Made by a program: the position numbers and the translations under genes. From assembly GCF_020510585.1 (NCBI RefSeq), contig NZ_CP075190.1:434001-498000 (forward strand): 64,000 bases of DNA. The letters run 5' to 3'. The first letter of the stretch is position 1. Each line of letters begins with the position of its first letter. The notes under the pieces were generated by a model. It saw only the letters and a list, made by a program, of their open reading frames with translations. It was not told the origin of the DNA and searched no databases. Below, one piece after another: positions 1 through 8,512 of the stretch. Source of the DNA: Ferribacterium limneticum (lineage in GTDB: Bacteria > Pseudomonadota > Gammaproteobacteria > Burkholderiales > Rhodocyclaceae).

Positions 1-428
1 TCAAGGCCGACAACCCCGGCGTGCTGCAACCGCCGGTGTCGGACATCGGTGACGGCTGGTACGAAACCGGTGACGTGGTCGAACTGGACGAAGACGGCTT
101 CGTGAAAATCGTCGGCCGCGTCAAACGCTTCGCCAAGATCGCCGGCGAAATGGTCAGCCTCGAAGTCGTCGAAAAGCTCGCCACGGCGACGTCGCCGGCC
201 TTGCCCCACGCCGCATCCAGCCAGCCCGACGCAGCGAAGGGCGAAGCGCTGGTGCTGTTCACCACCGATACCGAACTGACCCGCGAACTGCTCGCCGCCA
301 AGGCCCGCGAAACCGGCATCCCTGAACTTGCTGTGCCGCGCAAGATCCACAAGGTCGATTCGCTGCCGCTGCTCGGCACCGGCAAGGTCGATTACGTGAC
401 GTTGAAACGGTTGGCGGAGGCGGTATGA
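1..428 (+). CDS. aas: Acyl-ACP synthetase / AMP-ligase domain of the Aas type, C-terminal part (5' end outside window)
   Basis: Only about 142 C-terminal residues are present, read in frame from base 3 to the TGA at 426-428. The fragment closely resembles, from memory, the end of E. coli Aas: the ligase motif GWYETGDVV, the hinge stretch [17 protein letters not shown], the segment [11 protein letters not shown], and the terminal LLGTGKVDY carrying the catalytic lysine of ANL enzymes. Aas activates fatty acids with ATP and passes them to ACP for re-acylation of lysophosphatidylethanolamine at the inner membrane. The gene just downstream supplies the flippase and acyltransferase, so the two form a functional pair. 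In E. coli the acyltransferase and the ligase are one polypeptide; here they are separate. The fold and family are clear; substrate specificity is inferred from the family. Confidence 0.9.
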   Translation, partial: KADNPGVLQPPVSDIGDGWYETGDVVELDEDGFVKIVGRVKRFAKIAGEMVSLEVVEKLATATSPALPHAASSQPDAAKGEALVLFTTDTELTRELLAAKARETGIPELAVPRKIHKVDSLPLLGTGKVDYVTLKRLAEAV

Positions 429-444
429 GCTCGAATCCTTGCAT

Positions 445-482
445 TTCCACGGTCAACCGGAATTTTTGCCCAAAAATGAAAT
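445..482 (+). repeat. Dispersed 37-bp repeat, copy 1 (intergenic)
   Basis: Contains the core TTCCACGGTCAACCGG followed by AATTTTT, then GCCC and AAAAATGAAAT. It lies between the aas stop and the lplT-plsC start. Reading the downstream gene from an earlier start would translate this repeat, which argues for the start at 535. Confidence 0.85.
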
Positions 483-534
483 CCTTTCCTTCGACGGCCG
501 TTCTGGTCAGTCATCTTTTTGCTGCGAGCCACGC

Positions 535-2415
535 ATGAGCGGTCAATTCGGACTCCTGAAAACCCGGCGTTTTGCGCCGTTCTTCGTCACGCAGTTTCTT
601 GGCGCCTTCAACGACAACTTGTTCAAGAACGCGCTGGTCGTGCTGCTGACTTTCCAGGCGGCGCAATGGACGACGCTCAAGCCGGAACTGTTGGCCAACA
701 TGGCGGCGGGCGTGTTCATCCTGCCCTTTTTCCTGTTCTCGGCGACGGCCGGGCAACTGGCCGACAAGTACGACAAAGCGACGCTGGCGCGCCTCGTCAA
801 AGTGTTGGAAATGGTCATCATGGGCGTCGCCGCGGGCGGTTTCTTCCTGCACAGCCTGCCCGTGCTGATGGGCGCGCTGTTCCTGCTCGGTTGCCATTCG
901 ACGCTGTTCGGGCCGGTCAAGTACGCGATCATGCCGCAGCATCTGCACACCGATGAGCTGGTCGGCGGCAATGCGCTGATCGAGGCCGGCACCTTCGTCG
1001 CCATCCTGATCGGCACGCTGGCCGGGGGCCTGCTTGCCGGGTCGGTCGAGCATCCGGCCTGGATCGCGGTCGGTGGTTTTGTCGTGGCCTTTGCCGGCTA
1101 CCTGACCAGCCGCGGCATTCCGACCGCGCCGCCGCCAGCACCCGAGCTGACGATCAACCTCAATCCGCTGTCCGAAACCTGGCGCAACATCGCTTTCGCC
1201 CGGCAGAACCGCACGGTTTTCCTGTCCATCCTCGGCATTTCGTGGTTCTGGCTCTACGGCGCGCTCTTCCTTGCCCAGTTCCCGGCCTACGCCAAATTCG
1301 TACTGGGCGGCGGTGAGTCGGCGGTGACCCTGCTGCTGGCGATTTTTACAGTCGGCATCGGCATCGGCTCGATGCTTTGCGAGCGGATGTCCGGCAAGCA
1401 TGTCGAAATCGGGCTGGTGCCTTTCGGCTCGATCGGCCTGACCCTGTTCGGGCTGGACTTGTATTTCGCCTCGCCGGTCGGACTGCCCGGCACGACGCCG
1501 CACGAACTGCTCGCATTGCTCAGCATCCCGGCCATCTGGCGCGTGTTGTTCGACCTCATGATGCTCGGCGTCTTCGGCGGCTTCTTCATCGTGCCGCTCT
1601 ACGCGCTGGTTCAACTGCGCAGTTCGCCCGAACACCGGGCGCGCATCATCGCTGCCAACAATATTCTCAACGCCCTGTTCATGGTCGTCGGCGCCCTCGG
1701 CGCGGCCAGCCTGCTCGGCGCCGGGCTGTCGATGCCGGCCTTGTTCGGGCTGGCGGCCCTGCTCAATGCGCTGGTGGCGGTATATATCTACGGGCTGGTG
1801 CCGGAGTTTTTGCTGCGCTTTGTCGCCTGGCTGCTGGTCAAGGCTGTTTATCGCCTGCGTACGGAGGGCATCGAGCACATCCCACAGGAAGGCGCTGCCG
1901 TGCTCGTCGCCAACCATGTCAGCTTCGTCGACGCGGTGGTAATCATGGGCGCTTCGCCCCGGCCGGTGCGCTTCGTCATGGACCATCGGATTTTCAGAAC
2001 GCCGCTGCTCGGTTTCATTTTCCGCCATTGCGGGGCTATTCCCATCGCTTCGGCCAAGGAAGACCCGGCGATGATGGAAGCGGCCTTTGCCGAAATCGGC
2101 AAGGCGCTGGCCAACGGCGATCTGGTCGGCATCTTCCCCGAGGGGGGGATTACCAAGGATGGCGAACTGCAAACCTTCCGCCCCGGCATCAGCCGCATTC
2201 TCGCTGCCAACCGGGTGCCGGTCGTGCCGATGGCGCTCGGCGGGCTATGGGGCAGCTACTTCTCGCGCATTGACGGCGAGGCGATGAAAACACCGCTCCG
2301 GCGCGGCGTGTTTTCGTCGATCAGCCTGCAGGTCGGAGCGCCGGTTTCACCGGACGAGGCCACGCTGGAGCACTTGCAAAACGTGGTGGCGGGGTTGCGA
2401 GGAGGGCGCTTGTAA
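535..2415 (+). CDS. Lysophospholipid transporter LplT fused to a PlsC-type acyltransferase
   Basis: The protein has 626 residues. Residues 1-400 are a major-facilitator transporter of the LplT type, with the N-terminal FLGAFNDNLFKNALVV signature and about 12 hydrophobic helices. From about residue 430 a PlsC/LPLAT acyltransferase domain follows, with motif I NHVSFVDA (the HX4D catalytic pair) and motif III FPEGGIT. The protein probably flips lysophospholipids across the inner membrane and re-acylates them, using acyl-ACP made by the synthetase encoded directly upstream. The start at 535 (MSGQFGLLK) is chosen because the open frame upstream of it only translates the dispersed repeat at 445-482 and has no similarity. 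In many proteobacteria all three domains sit in one chain; here the ligase is a separate, upstream gene. Confidence 0.88.
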   Translation: MSGQFGLLKTRRFAPFFVTQFLGAFNDNLFKNALVVLLTFQAAQWTTLKPELLANMAAGVFILPFFLFSATAGQLADKYDKATLARLVKVLEMVIMGVAAGGFFLHSLPVLMGALFLLGCHSTLFGPVKYAIMPQHLHTDELVGGNALIEAGTFVAILIGTLAGGLLAGSVEHPAWIAVGGFVVAFAGYLTSRGIPTAPPPAPELTINLNPLSETWRNIAFARQNRTVFLSILGISWFWLYGALFLAQFPAYAKFVLGGGESAVTLLLAIFTVGIGIGSMLCERMSGKHVEIGLVPFGSIGLTLFGLDLYFASPVGLPGTTPHELLALLSIPAIWRVLFDLMMLGVFGGFFIVPLYALVQLRSSPEHRARIIAANNILNALFMVVGALGAASLLGAGLSMPALFGLAALLNALVAVYIYGLVPEFLLRFVAWLLVKAVYRLRTEGIEHIPQEGAAVLVANHVSFVDAVVIMGASPRPVRFVMDHRIFRTPLLGFIFRHCGAIPIASAKEDPAMMEAAFAEIGKALANGDLVGIFPEGGITKDGELQTFRPGISRILAANRVPVVPMALGGLWGSYFSRIDGEAMKTPLRRGVFSSISLQVGAPVSPDEATLEHLQNVVAGLRGGRL

Positions 2416-2430
2416 GGGGGCGCCCTGCCG

Positions 2431-4272
2431 TCAATACAGCCGAATGGCCGAGTCGAAGTGCCAGGTCCGGCGAATCTCGACGACGTCGAAGTCGCGACTC
2501 AGCGCTGCCGAGAAGGGCTGATAGGGCGCATGGTTTTGCACGATGTCCCGTATCGCGTTGTCGATGGCGGGCACGCCGCTGGACAGCACAAATGTCACGG
2601 ATTCGACCGAGCCGTCGCTGCGAATGGCTACCGTGACCAGCGGCTTGGTGTGCGGCTGCCTGACCAGCTCGCGTATCGATTCGAAGGCCGGGCTGAAATG
2701 AATCTTCCGGCTCCACGCTTCGGCATACATGATGAGTTCGGCGTTGGGGTCGGCCCGCCCAAAGAGCCGGCCACGGCGCAACGAGCTGGCCGACGGTGAA
2801 AGGCGGTTTGCTGCCTCCGCCGCCTTGCGGCGGTCGGCTTCCTCGTCGAGTTGTCGTCCAATCGCCCGCAGCTTCGCGTCCCGTCTGGCAGCCTGCTCGC
2901 GCGCCTCACGCTGCGCTGCTTCCTGTCGCGCCGCTTCCTGGCGAGCTGCGGCTTGCCGTGCGTTCTCCTGACGCTCGGCAGCCAGTCGCTCAGTCTCGGC
3001 ACGAGCGGCTTCCTGACGCGCTGCCTCCCGGCGCGCCGCTTCCTGGCGGGCTGCTGCTTGTCGTTCGCCCTCCTGACGTTCGGCAGCCAGTCGCTCGGTC
3101 TCGGCTCGTGCCGCTTCCTGACGCGCTGCCTCGCGCCGTGCGGCTTCCTCGCGGGCGGCCGCTTGCCGTGCGTTCTCCTGACGTTCGGCCGCTAGTCGCT
3201 CGGTCTCAGCCCGCGCTGCTTCCTGACGTGTCGCCTCGCGCCGCGCGGCTTCCTCGCGGGCGGCGGCTTGTCGTGCATTTTCCTGACGTTCGGCCGCTAG
3301 TCGTTCAGCCTCTGCCCGAGCGGTTTCCTGACGTGCTGCTTCCTGCTGCGCCAACTCCTGTCGAGCGGCTGCTTGTTGTGCATTCTCCTGACGTTCGGCC
3401 GCCAGTCGCTCGGCCTCCGCGCGTGCCGATTCTTGACGCGCTGCCTCCCGTCGCGCCGCTTCCAGGCGCGCGGCCGCTTGCCGTTCGCTCTCCCGACGCT
3501 CGACTGCCAGTCGTTCAGTCGCCGCCCGGGCTGCTTCTCGCTGCGCCAATTCCTGACGGGCTGCTGCTTGTCGTGCGTTCTCCAGGCGTTCGGTCTCGAG
3601 TCGCTCGGTCTCTAGCCGTGCCGCTTCCCGGGCTGTGTCGTCTCGCGCTGCCTCCTCGGCGACTGGCGCCGGCTCCACTGGCGCTGGCGGGACGATGAAC
3701 TCGGGTTGTTTGGCGTGCTCCATGGCGATTACGGCCGGAAATGGCTTTGCCGGGGGCGGCGAATCAGCCGGCACGGTCGCCGGGGCCACCTCCGTCGCTG
3801 GCGGACTGGCATTCGTCGTCGGCGTGCTCAGCGACAGGATCGCCGGGGCGGGCTGTGTCGCAGATGGCTCGGGGGTTTTGATTGGCACCGGCTCAGCGGT
3901 TGCGGTTGGCTCAATCACTCCCGGCGGCGACGTAGCCAACGCAGCAGGAGCCAACGGCGGGGGCGGCGTGATGGCTGGCTTCGCCACGGTGACCGGTGCC
4001 GGAGCGAGCATGACGCGCAGATCAGGCACCTCGATCCGTCGAACCTGCCAGGGGAGGGCAAAGCCCGGAAGCCCGAATTCCTCTCCGCCAAAGGTCAAAG
4101 TCAACAGCAGCGCATGGAACAGCAGGGAAAGCAGCAGCGGCAGAGAGAGTCGCCGGCCATGGTGGCTCTGGCGACGAACCGGCGGCTGGCCGGGGCTGCC
4201 AGGCTGCCTGGCAGGCGCCGGAGGCCGAGCGGATGGCTGTTCCGGTGTGGCGTCGGGCTTTGTGGAACTCAA
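2431..4272 (-). CDS. TonB/TolA-like energy-transducing envelope protein with long EAAR coiled coil
   Basis: 613 residues from a TTG start, which is uncertain because no good ribosome site is visible; the only in-frame Met nearby (near residue 88) lies after the membrane helix. Order: basic proline-rich cytoplasmic tail (1-42), one membrane helix (about 43-60), a Pro/Ala-rich periplasmic stretch (about 90-205), a helical region of 35-residue repeats (about 223-462), and a TonB C-terminal domain (about 520-613) containing RKIHFSPAFES, VTVAIRSDGSVESV and the end WHFDSAIRLY. Such proteins span the periplasm and couple the proton-motive force of an ExbBD/TolQR motor to outer-membrane receptors or to envelope constriction. 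No exbB/exbD lies nearby. The repeats correspond to 105-bp DNA tandem repeats and may vary in number between strains. TonB versus TolA role cannot be decided from the sequence. Confidence 0.75.
   Translation of the reverse strand: MSSTKPDATPEQPSARPPAPARQPGSPGQPPVRRQSHHGRRLSLPLLLSLLFHALLLTLTFGGEEFGLPGFALPWQVRRIEVPDLRVMLAPAPVTVAKPAITPPPPLAPAALATSPPGVIEPTATAEPVPIKTPEPSATQPAPAILSLSTPTTNASPPATEVAPATVPADSPPPAKPFPAVIAMEHAKQPEFIVPPAPVEPAPVAEEAARDDTAREAARLETERLETERLENARQAAARQELAQREAARAATERLAVERRESERQAAARLEAARREAARQESARAEAERLAAERQENAQQAAARQELAQQEAARQETARAEAERLAAERQENARQAAAREEAARREATRQEAARAETERLAAERQENARQAAAREEAARREAARQEAARAETERLAAERQEGERQAAARQEAARREAARQEAARAETERLAAERQENARQAAARQEAARQEAAQREAREQAARRDAKLRAIGRQLDEEADRRKAAEAANRLSPSASSLRRGRLFGRADPNAELIMYAEAWSRKIHFSPAFESIRELVRQPHTKPLVTVAIRSDGSVESVTFVLSSGVPAIDNAIRDIVQNHAPYQPFSAALSRDFDVVEIRRTWHFDSAIRLY
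2886..3606 (-). repeat. 105-bp tandem repeat array (35-codon units) inside the TonB/TolA-like gene
   Basis: The encoded unit begins ERLAAERQEN and continues with ARQAAAREEAARRE, ATRQEAARAET; 35 residues equal five heptads. There is one shorter first unit, then five complete 35-residue units, then a degenerate end. Units 4 and 5 are almost identical at both protein and DNA level, a sign of recent duplication or slippage. Confidence 0.85.
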
Positions 4273-4604
4273 GCCGACACCGCCATCGCGGTCGGGGTGC
4301 TGCGCTGGATAAGAGTGTGCCGCCCATGAAGCGTACCTGCACCGGCGTTCTCAGGGCCGGCCGGGGTCACTCCGGCAGCAAGGTCAGCAGATGGGTTGAT
4401 TTTCATGCATTTATTATGTGGGCAGAATGAAGCTGGCTGCAACGAAAGCATGTTGGCCCGGTCGTCCGGGATGCCTGTCGATGATGCAAGGGCGCTATGT
4501 GCGCTGGCGAACCTACAGTTCTCATGACATTCGCTACCGTGTCCCATTGAGCAGGAGCGAAAGCGCTCTCGCCACAACCCAATGAACGGTAGCTTGCGGA
4601 CGAC
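4273..4604. other. 332-bp divergent intergenic region, no gene seen
   Basis: It separates the minus-strand TonB/TolA-like gene from the plus-strand transglutaminase-like gene and must hold the promoters of both. I see no convincing sigma-70 boxes, no repeat copy and no conserved small reading frame. A short GAGCG-AAAG-CGCTC hairpin lies at about 4556-4569. Confidence 0.5.
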
Positions 4605-5525
4605 ATGATCCGGATCGAATTGAAGATTGATTTGAATTATGAGATCGACAACGCAGGTGCCGATTTTGTCTTCAATATCCACGCGGCGCACACGCCGAAT
4701 CAGCTTGTTTCGGCGGAAAATCTGGTGCTAAGCCAGTCGCTCCCGCTCCGGATGTACACGACTCCGGTCACTGGCAACCGTTACTTTCAGGTGCACGCGG
4801 CGCCCGGTCCGTTGAATGTTTCCTATAGCGCGACGATTGATCTCACCCACCACTTTGCCGATCCGGCGACTATTGCCGAAGTTGCTGTACGCGATATTCC
4901 GCCCGAGGTGATGGGCTACATCTACCCCAGTCGCTATTGCCAGTCGGACCGCCTGATCAAGCTGGCCAACAACGAGTTCGGCCGATTGGCCCAGGGTTAT
5001 AGCCGGGTGCAGGCCATCCATGATTGGGTCAGAAGGCATGTCGCTTTTACCCTGCACAGCACCAATACCAACACCTCGGCCGCCGATACGCTGATTGAGC
5101 GGGTCGGCGTCTGCCGCGACTTCGCCCACCTGATGATCGCCCTTTGCCGCGCCCTCAATATCCCGGCCCGTTTTGCCACGGGGACCGATTACGGTGCCGA
5201 TCCGACACTGGGCCCCTCCGATTTTCAGGCCTATGTCGAGGTTTACCTCGGGCACCGCTGGTATATCTTCGATCCGTCCGGGACGGGAATCCCCATGGGG
5301 TTTGTCCGTTTCGGCACGGGGCGGGATGCCGCTGACGTGTCGTTTGCGACGGTTTTTGGTGGCGTCCGGACGCATCCGGCAGTCATTTGTGCTTTGGCCG
5401 TCGAGGATGCGGCGAACGGACTGGTGCTACCCCATTTTTGCCATGAGGCCTTGTCGACCGACAGCCCGATGCTGCCTGCAGCCCCCGACTTCACCCCCAT
5501 AACTGATCAGCCCTTGCTTTGGTAG
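4605..5525 (+). CDS. Transglutaminase-like (cysteine protease fold) family protein
   Basis: 306 residues, no signal peptide. The N-terminal about 150 residues look like the beta-rich N-terminal region that precedes bacterial transglutaminase-like domains. The core domain has the nucleophile motif GVCRDFAHLMIALCRAL (Cys at about residue 170) and the aspartate motif WYIFDPSG. The expected catalytic histidine normally appears in a motif such as DFHAW; here the equivalent stretch reads SDFQAYVEVYL, so glutamine replaces histidine. The protein may therefore be inactive as a protease or amidase, or use another residue. It is monocistronic and faces away from the TonB-like gene. Substrate and pathway are unknown. 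The family is confident; activity is doubtful. Confidence 0.8.
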   Translation: MIRIELKIDLNYEIDNAGADFVFNIHAAHTPNQLVSAENLVLSQSLPLRMYTTPVTGNRYFQVHAAPGPLNVSYSATIDLTHHFADPATIAEVAVRDIPPEVMGYIYPSRYCQSDRLIKLANNEFGRLAQGYSRVQAIHDWVRRHVAFTLHSTNTNTSAADTLIERVGVCRDFAHLMIALCRALNIPARFATGTDYGADPTLGPSDFQAYVEVYLGHRWYIFDPSGTGIPMGFVRFGTGRDAADVSFATVFGGVRTHPAVICALAVEDAANGLVLPHFCHEALSTDSPMLPAAPDFTPITDQPLLW

Positions 5526-5557
5526 CGGCCGCGGCGAGCGACTTTGGCCCGGGCGGC

Positions 5558-5595
5558 AAATTTCAATTTTGGCTGTTTTTTCCGGTAGACCGTAG
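5558..5595 (-). repeat. Dispersed 37-bp repeat, copy 2 (intergenic)
   Basis: Read on the minus strand: CTACGGTCTACCGG, then A6, CAGCC and AAAATTGAAAT. One core difference (TCTACC for TCAACC). It lies between two convergent genes (transglutaminase-like and CsbD). Confidence 0.85.
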
Positions 5596-5684
5596 CAAGC
5601 CGGGGTGACCGTGGGCTTGCGTTTCAGCTTGCCGTGCAGTCAGGGGCTAGCCCCGGCCGTGAGTTCGGCCAGGGCTGCAAATAC

Positions 5685-5870
5685 TTATTTGCCCTTGCTG
5701 GCGTCCTTGAGGTCTTCTTTCAGATCGCCGTAAGCGGCCTGGACTTTGCCGCCGGATTTTTGAATCTTTCCTTTCAGTTCCAGATCGTCATTGCCGACGA
5801 GGTTGCCAGCGACTTCCTTGACTTTGCCTTTGGCTTCTTCGAGACGACCCTTGGCTTGATCCTTGTTCAT
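5685..5870 (-). CDS. CsbD family stress-response protein
   Basis: 61 residues, very hydrophilic and rich in Lys, Glu, Gly and Asp, starting MNKDQAKGRLEEAKGKVKE, which is the CsbD family signature (compare E. coli YjbJ). The helical repeats of the type G-K-x-K-E are visible through the whole length. A good ribosome site AGGAG precedes the ATG on the minus strand. CsbD proteins are small, abundant and induced by general stress or envelope or osmotic shock; their biochemical role is not known. It stands alone between a convergent transglutaminase-like gene and a divergent esterase gene. The family call is confident. Confidence 0.92.
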   Translation of the reverse strand: MNKDQAKGRLEEAKGKVKEVAGNLVGNDDLELKGKIQKSGGKVQAAYGDLKEDLKDASKGK

Positions 5871-6080
5871 GGTGTGCTCCTGAGTGTGAAGTTGATTGAT
5901 GGGTCAGTGCCGAAGTGCAGTCAGGCAACTGATATCGAGAGGTTAAGCCGGACGCATCCGCTATTCGGTGCGCTGGCACCCATAGCGAACAGGTCTGCTA
6001 AATGTGCGCGAGCAGACGCAGACGACAAGGGCTTGGCGCGATAATCGGGCGACAGACCGAAGCAGTTCGAAGGGTAGAAA

Positions 6081-7112
6081 ATGGCAAAACGCACACGAAA
6101 AACGGCCTGGAGCCGATCATTGCAGAGCGTGTTGAAGACGATGACGCGGACGGCCATGCGCGTCGGTACCAAGGCGCTCAAGGAGGGCTTGCGGGCGGCG
6201 CCATTGGTGGCCAAACGATTGCCGGCCAAAAAAACTGTGGCTCCTTCGGCCAACTGGACGACGGGGCTGGCCATCGGCACGGCCGGTCCGCGCCGCTATC
6301 GGCTGTACAAACCGCCCGGCGTGCGCCGCAACGAGAGCCTGCCCTTGCTGGTCATGCTGCACGGCTGCGGACAGGATGCCGAAGCGCTGGCGGCCAGCAG
6401 CCGGATGAACGCGATCGCGGCCCGCGAGCGCTTCTTCGTGCTCTATCCCGAGCAGGATCGTCTGTCGAATATGCAGGGCTGCTGGAACTGGTACGACACC
6501 CGCACGGGCAGGGCGCAAGCCGAAGCCAATTCGATCAGTGCGGCCATCGAACAGGTTTGCCTGGCGCAGGCCGTCGACCGCCGCCGGGTTGCCCTGGCCG
6601 GAATTTCCGCCGGGGCCGGCATGGCCGTGCTGCTGGCGACGCAGCATCCGGAACGCTTTCGGGCCATTGCCATGCATTCGGGTATCGCCCCGGGCGTCGC
6701 CCACTCGTCGGCCAGCGCCATCAAGGCCATGTTCGGGCAGAGCGTGACGACCTCACCGCTGCCGGCCATCGCGCCCGATGTCAGGCTGCCCGCCTTGCTG
6801 GTCATTCACGGCGCGGCAGACCACGTGGTGGCGCCGGGAAATGGCGCCGAAGCAGCGATGCGCTGGGGAGAACGCGTTGGTGCCCGGGCCAGCAAGCCGC
6901 GCCGGGTGCAGCGTGGGGCTCGTTATGCGGCGATGATCACCGATTATCGAAAAAGCGGCCGGCTGGTCGCGACGCACTGTGCCGTCGAGCGGCTTGGCCA
7001 CGCCTGGAGCGGTGGCGCGGCGGGGCATTCTTACAGCGACCCCAAAGGCCCGGATGCCTCACGGATGATCTGGTCCTTCATCGCCAGACAATTCGCCAAG
7101 GCGGCTGACTAG
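6081..7112 (+). CDS. Alpha/beta-hydrolase of the PHB-depolymerase esterase family
   Basis: 343 residues. A basic N-terminal stretch of about 60 residues precedes the hydrolase core. Core motifs: oxyanion region LLVMLHGCGQDAEAL, the lipase box GISAGAG (Ser near residue 174), the aspartate region LVIHGAADHVV and the late histidine in LGHAWSGG. This arrangement is typical of the LpqC/PhaZ-like type-1 esterase family, which includes extracellular PHB depolymerases and feruloyl or acetylxylan esterases. No classical signal peptide is seen, so an intracellular or Tat-independent location is possible. No PHB synthesis gene is in the window. The family is confident; the substrate (polyhydroxyalkanoate oligomers or another ester) is inference. 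Confidence 0.82.
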   Translation: MAKRTRKTAWSRSLQSVLKTMTRTAMRVGTKALKEGLRAAPLVAKRLPAKKTVAPSANWTTGLAIGTAGPRRYRLYKPPGVRRNESLPLLVMLHGCGQDAEALAASSRMNAIAARERFFVLYPEQDRLSNMQGCWNWYDTRTGRAQAEANSISAAIEQVCLAQAVDRRRVALAGISAGAGMAVLLATQHPERFRAIAMHSGIAPGVAHSSASAIKAMFGQSVTTSPLPAIAPDVRLPALLVIHGAADHVVAPGNGAEAAMRWGERVGARASKPRRVQRGARYAAMITDYRKSGRLVATHCAVERLGHAWSGGAAGHSYSDPKGPDASRMIWSFIARQFAKAAD

Positions 7113-7139
7113 TACCGGGTTTTCGATAGTGCGGGATGA

Positions 7140-7475
7140 TCAGTCGGCGTCTCTTCCCGGCTGCAGCCAGAACAATGAAAAATATTGCATCAAGACCAGC
7201 CCCCAGTTGAAAGCGCCCATGTTCGGCGCAGCCATTTCCAGGGCCATATTTTCGGCGCAACGGTTTTTTATCTGATGGTCGTAGGCCACCCGAGAATCGT
7301 GGCCTCTGAGCGTTCTGTAGGCTTCAGCGACATCCTTGAATTTCCGTTCGCCATCGCGGTCCGTGGTGACATCGGGATGAAAGCGCTGGGCGAGGGTGCG
7401 GAAAGCCGACTTGATCTCGGCGCACGAGGCGCATTGATCAACGTGCAAGGTTGAGTAGTGGTTCTGGCGTTTCAT
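7140..7475 (-). CDS. Short J-domain (DnaJ-like) protein
   Basis: 111 residues. The N-terminal 65 residues form a J domain: NHYSTLHVD at the start of helix I, the diagnostic FHPDV loop between helices II and III, and AEAYRTLRGHDSRVAYD at the end. The remaining about 45 residues carry a hydrophobic stretch, GLVLMQYFSLFWLQ, that could dip into a membrane. There is no zinc-finger or C-terminal substrate-binding domain, so it is not DnaJ itself but a specialised J-protein that would stimulate an Hsp70 partner at a particular site. It is convergent with the esterase gene. Partner and client are unknown. Confidence 0.85.
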   Translation of the reverse strand: MKRQNHYSTLHVDQCASCAEIKSAFRTLAQRFHPDVTTDRDGERKFKDVAEAYRTLRGHDSRVAYDHQIKNRCAENMALEMAAPNMGAFNWGLVLMQYFSLFWLQPGRDAD

Positions 7476-7624
7476 TGATGTCTCCTTCGCGTGGCGGCCC
7501 GCTTCGCTGGATGTCGCCTGTCGTGGATAGGTGCAGCTATCGCCATTGATTCCAACTTACTCGGCTGAGCATGCCCGTCTGTTCGCCAGGCCGCATAGGT
7601 CTTTATTTTCCCGGATGTCCGCAG

Positions 7625-7661
7625 CATTTCGATTTTGGCCAATTTTTCCGGTTGACCGTAG
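7625..7661 (-). repeat. Dispersed 37-bp repeat, copy 3 (intergenic)
   Basis: Minus-strand reading: CTACGGTCAACCGG, AAAAATT, GGCC, AAAATCGAAAT. It lies about 60 bp upstream of the 253-residue unknown gene and downstream of the divergent J-protein start. Confidence 0.88.
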
Positions 7662-7723
7662 TGTTCGGGCTCAGGGCTGTGGCCTCCCGTTAAAATAGCG
7701 TTTTCTCCCCATTTCGATTCGCC

Positions 7724-8485
7724 ATGACGACAGCCGCCCAAATTCCCGCCGATCAACTCGCCAGGCTGGCCAGCGCCGATACCCAGCGCCTGGCGGCGCG
7801 CATGGCGCAGGACGTTTTTGCCGGGGCTTTCCGCCAGGCGGCGACGGTTGATGCGGCGCCCGATGTCGGCGTGCTCGGCGAGGTGGCGGCGCACTGCTTC
7901 GACTGGTGCCGGGCCGGGGCCAGCGACAAGGCGCGGGCCTTGCGTCTGGCCATGCTGATCAGCGGTCTCGACCAATGGGGTCTGGCCTATACGCAGGCAT
8001 TCAATCTTGAGGCCATCCATTCGCTGACGGCGCTGATCGGTGGCCTGCGCACGCGGCTCGATGCGCGCGAGGACACGCTGTTCCAGCAATATTTCGAGCA
8101 GATCAACGACGTTGAATCCGACGCCATCGATTTCAAGGTGGACCTGCGGCGCGGCATTCACCTCGCGCTGTGGCACGCCATGGCGGCGTGCGAAACGGCC
8201 GAACAGGTGCAGGGCATCGTTCAGCCGCTGGGCAGCATGATGGTGGCGCTCAACGGGCAGATGCCCGAGTTGGGCTGGCGCCTGCTGGCCGATGCGCTGG
8301 CCAATATCCAGATCGCCCTGCTCTCCGATATCGCGCCGAAATCGCCGCTGGCCCAGGACGGTACGCAACAGCTTTTCGCCTCGCTGCGCCACGCCCTGCC
8401 GGCGGAGCGCTATCAGGCCATCCTCGCCCATGCCGGGCAGGCAGTCGTGGCCTGGCAGCAGGCAAGTCGCCACAGTGCGGCCTGA
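7724..8485 (+). CDS. Conserved-looking protein of unknown function upstream of ubiA
   Basis: 253 residues, mainly alpha-helical and alanine-rich, no signal peptide, no membrane helix, no recognisable catalytic motif. I do not recognise the family. It ends 27 bp before ubiA and is on the same strand, so it may be co-transcribed with the ubiA-cytochrome-ubiD cluster. The coding frame has the strong third-position GC bias of its neighbours, and a start ATG at 7724 is plausible, preceded by an AT-containing region. A hypothetical role in ubiquinone or haem biology rests only on position. Confidence 0.7.
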   Translation: MTTAAQIPADQLARLASADTQRLAARMAQDVFAGAFRQAATVDAAPDVGVLGEVAAHCFDWCRAGASDKARALRLAMLISGLDQWGLAYTQAFNLEAIHSLTALIGGLRTRLDAREDTLFQQYFEQINDVESDAIDFKVDLRRGIHLALWHAMAACETAEQVQGIVQPLGSMMVALNGQMPELGWRLLADALANIQIALLSDIAPKSPLAQDGTQQLFASLRHALPAERYQAILAHAGQAVVAWQQASRHSAA

Positions 8486-8512
8486 GCGCAACGGCCAAGG
8501 TAAAATCACCCG

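Noticed and set aside
511..2172. Long open frame of about 550 codons antisense to the LplT-PlsC gene
   Set aside because: It has an Arg/Gln/Glu-rich low-complexity translation typical of GC-rich antisense shadows, no ribosome site, and the plus-strand gene has clear motifs.
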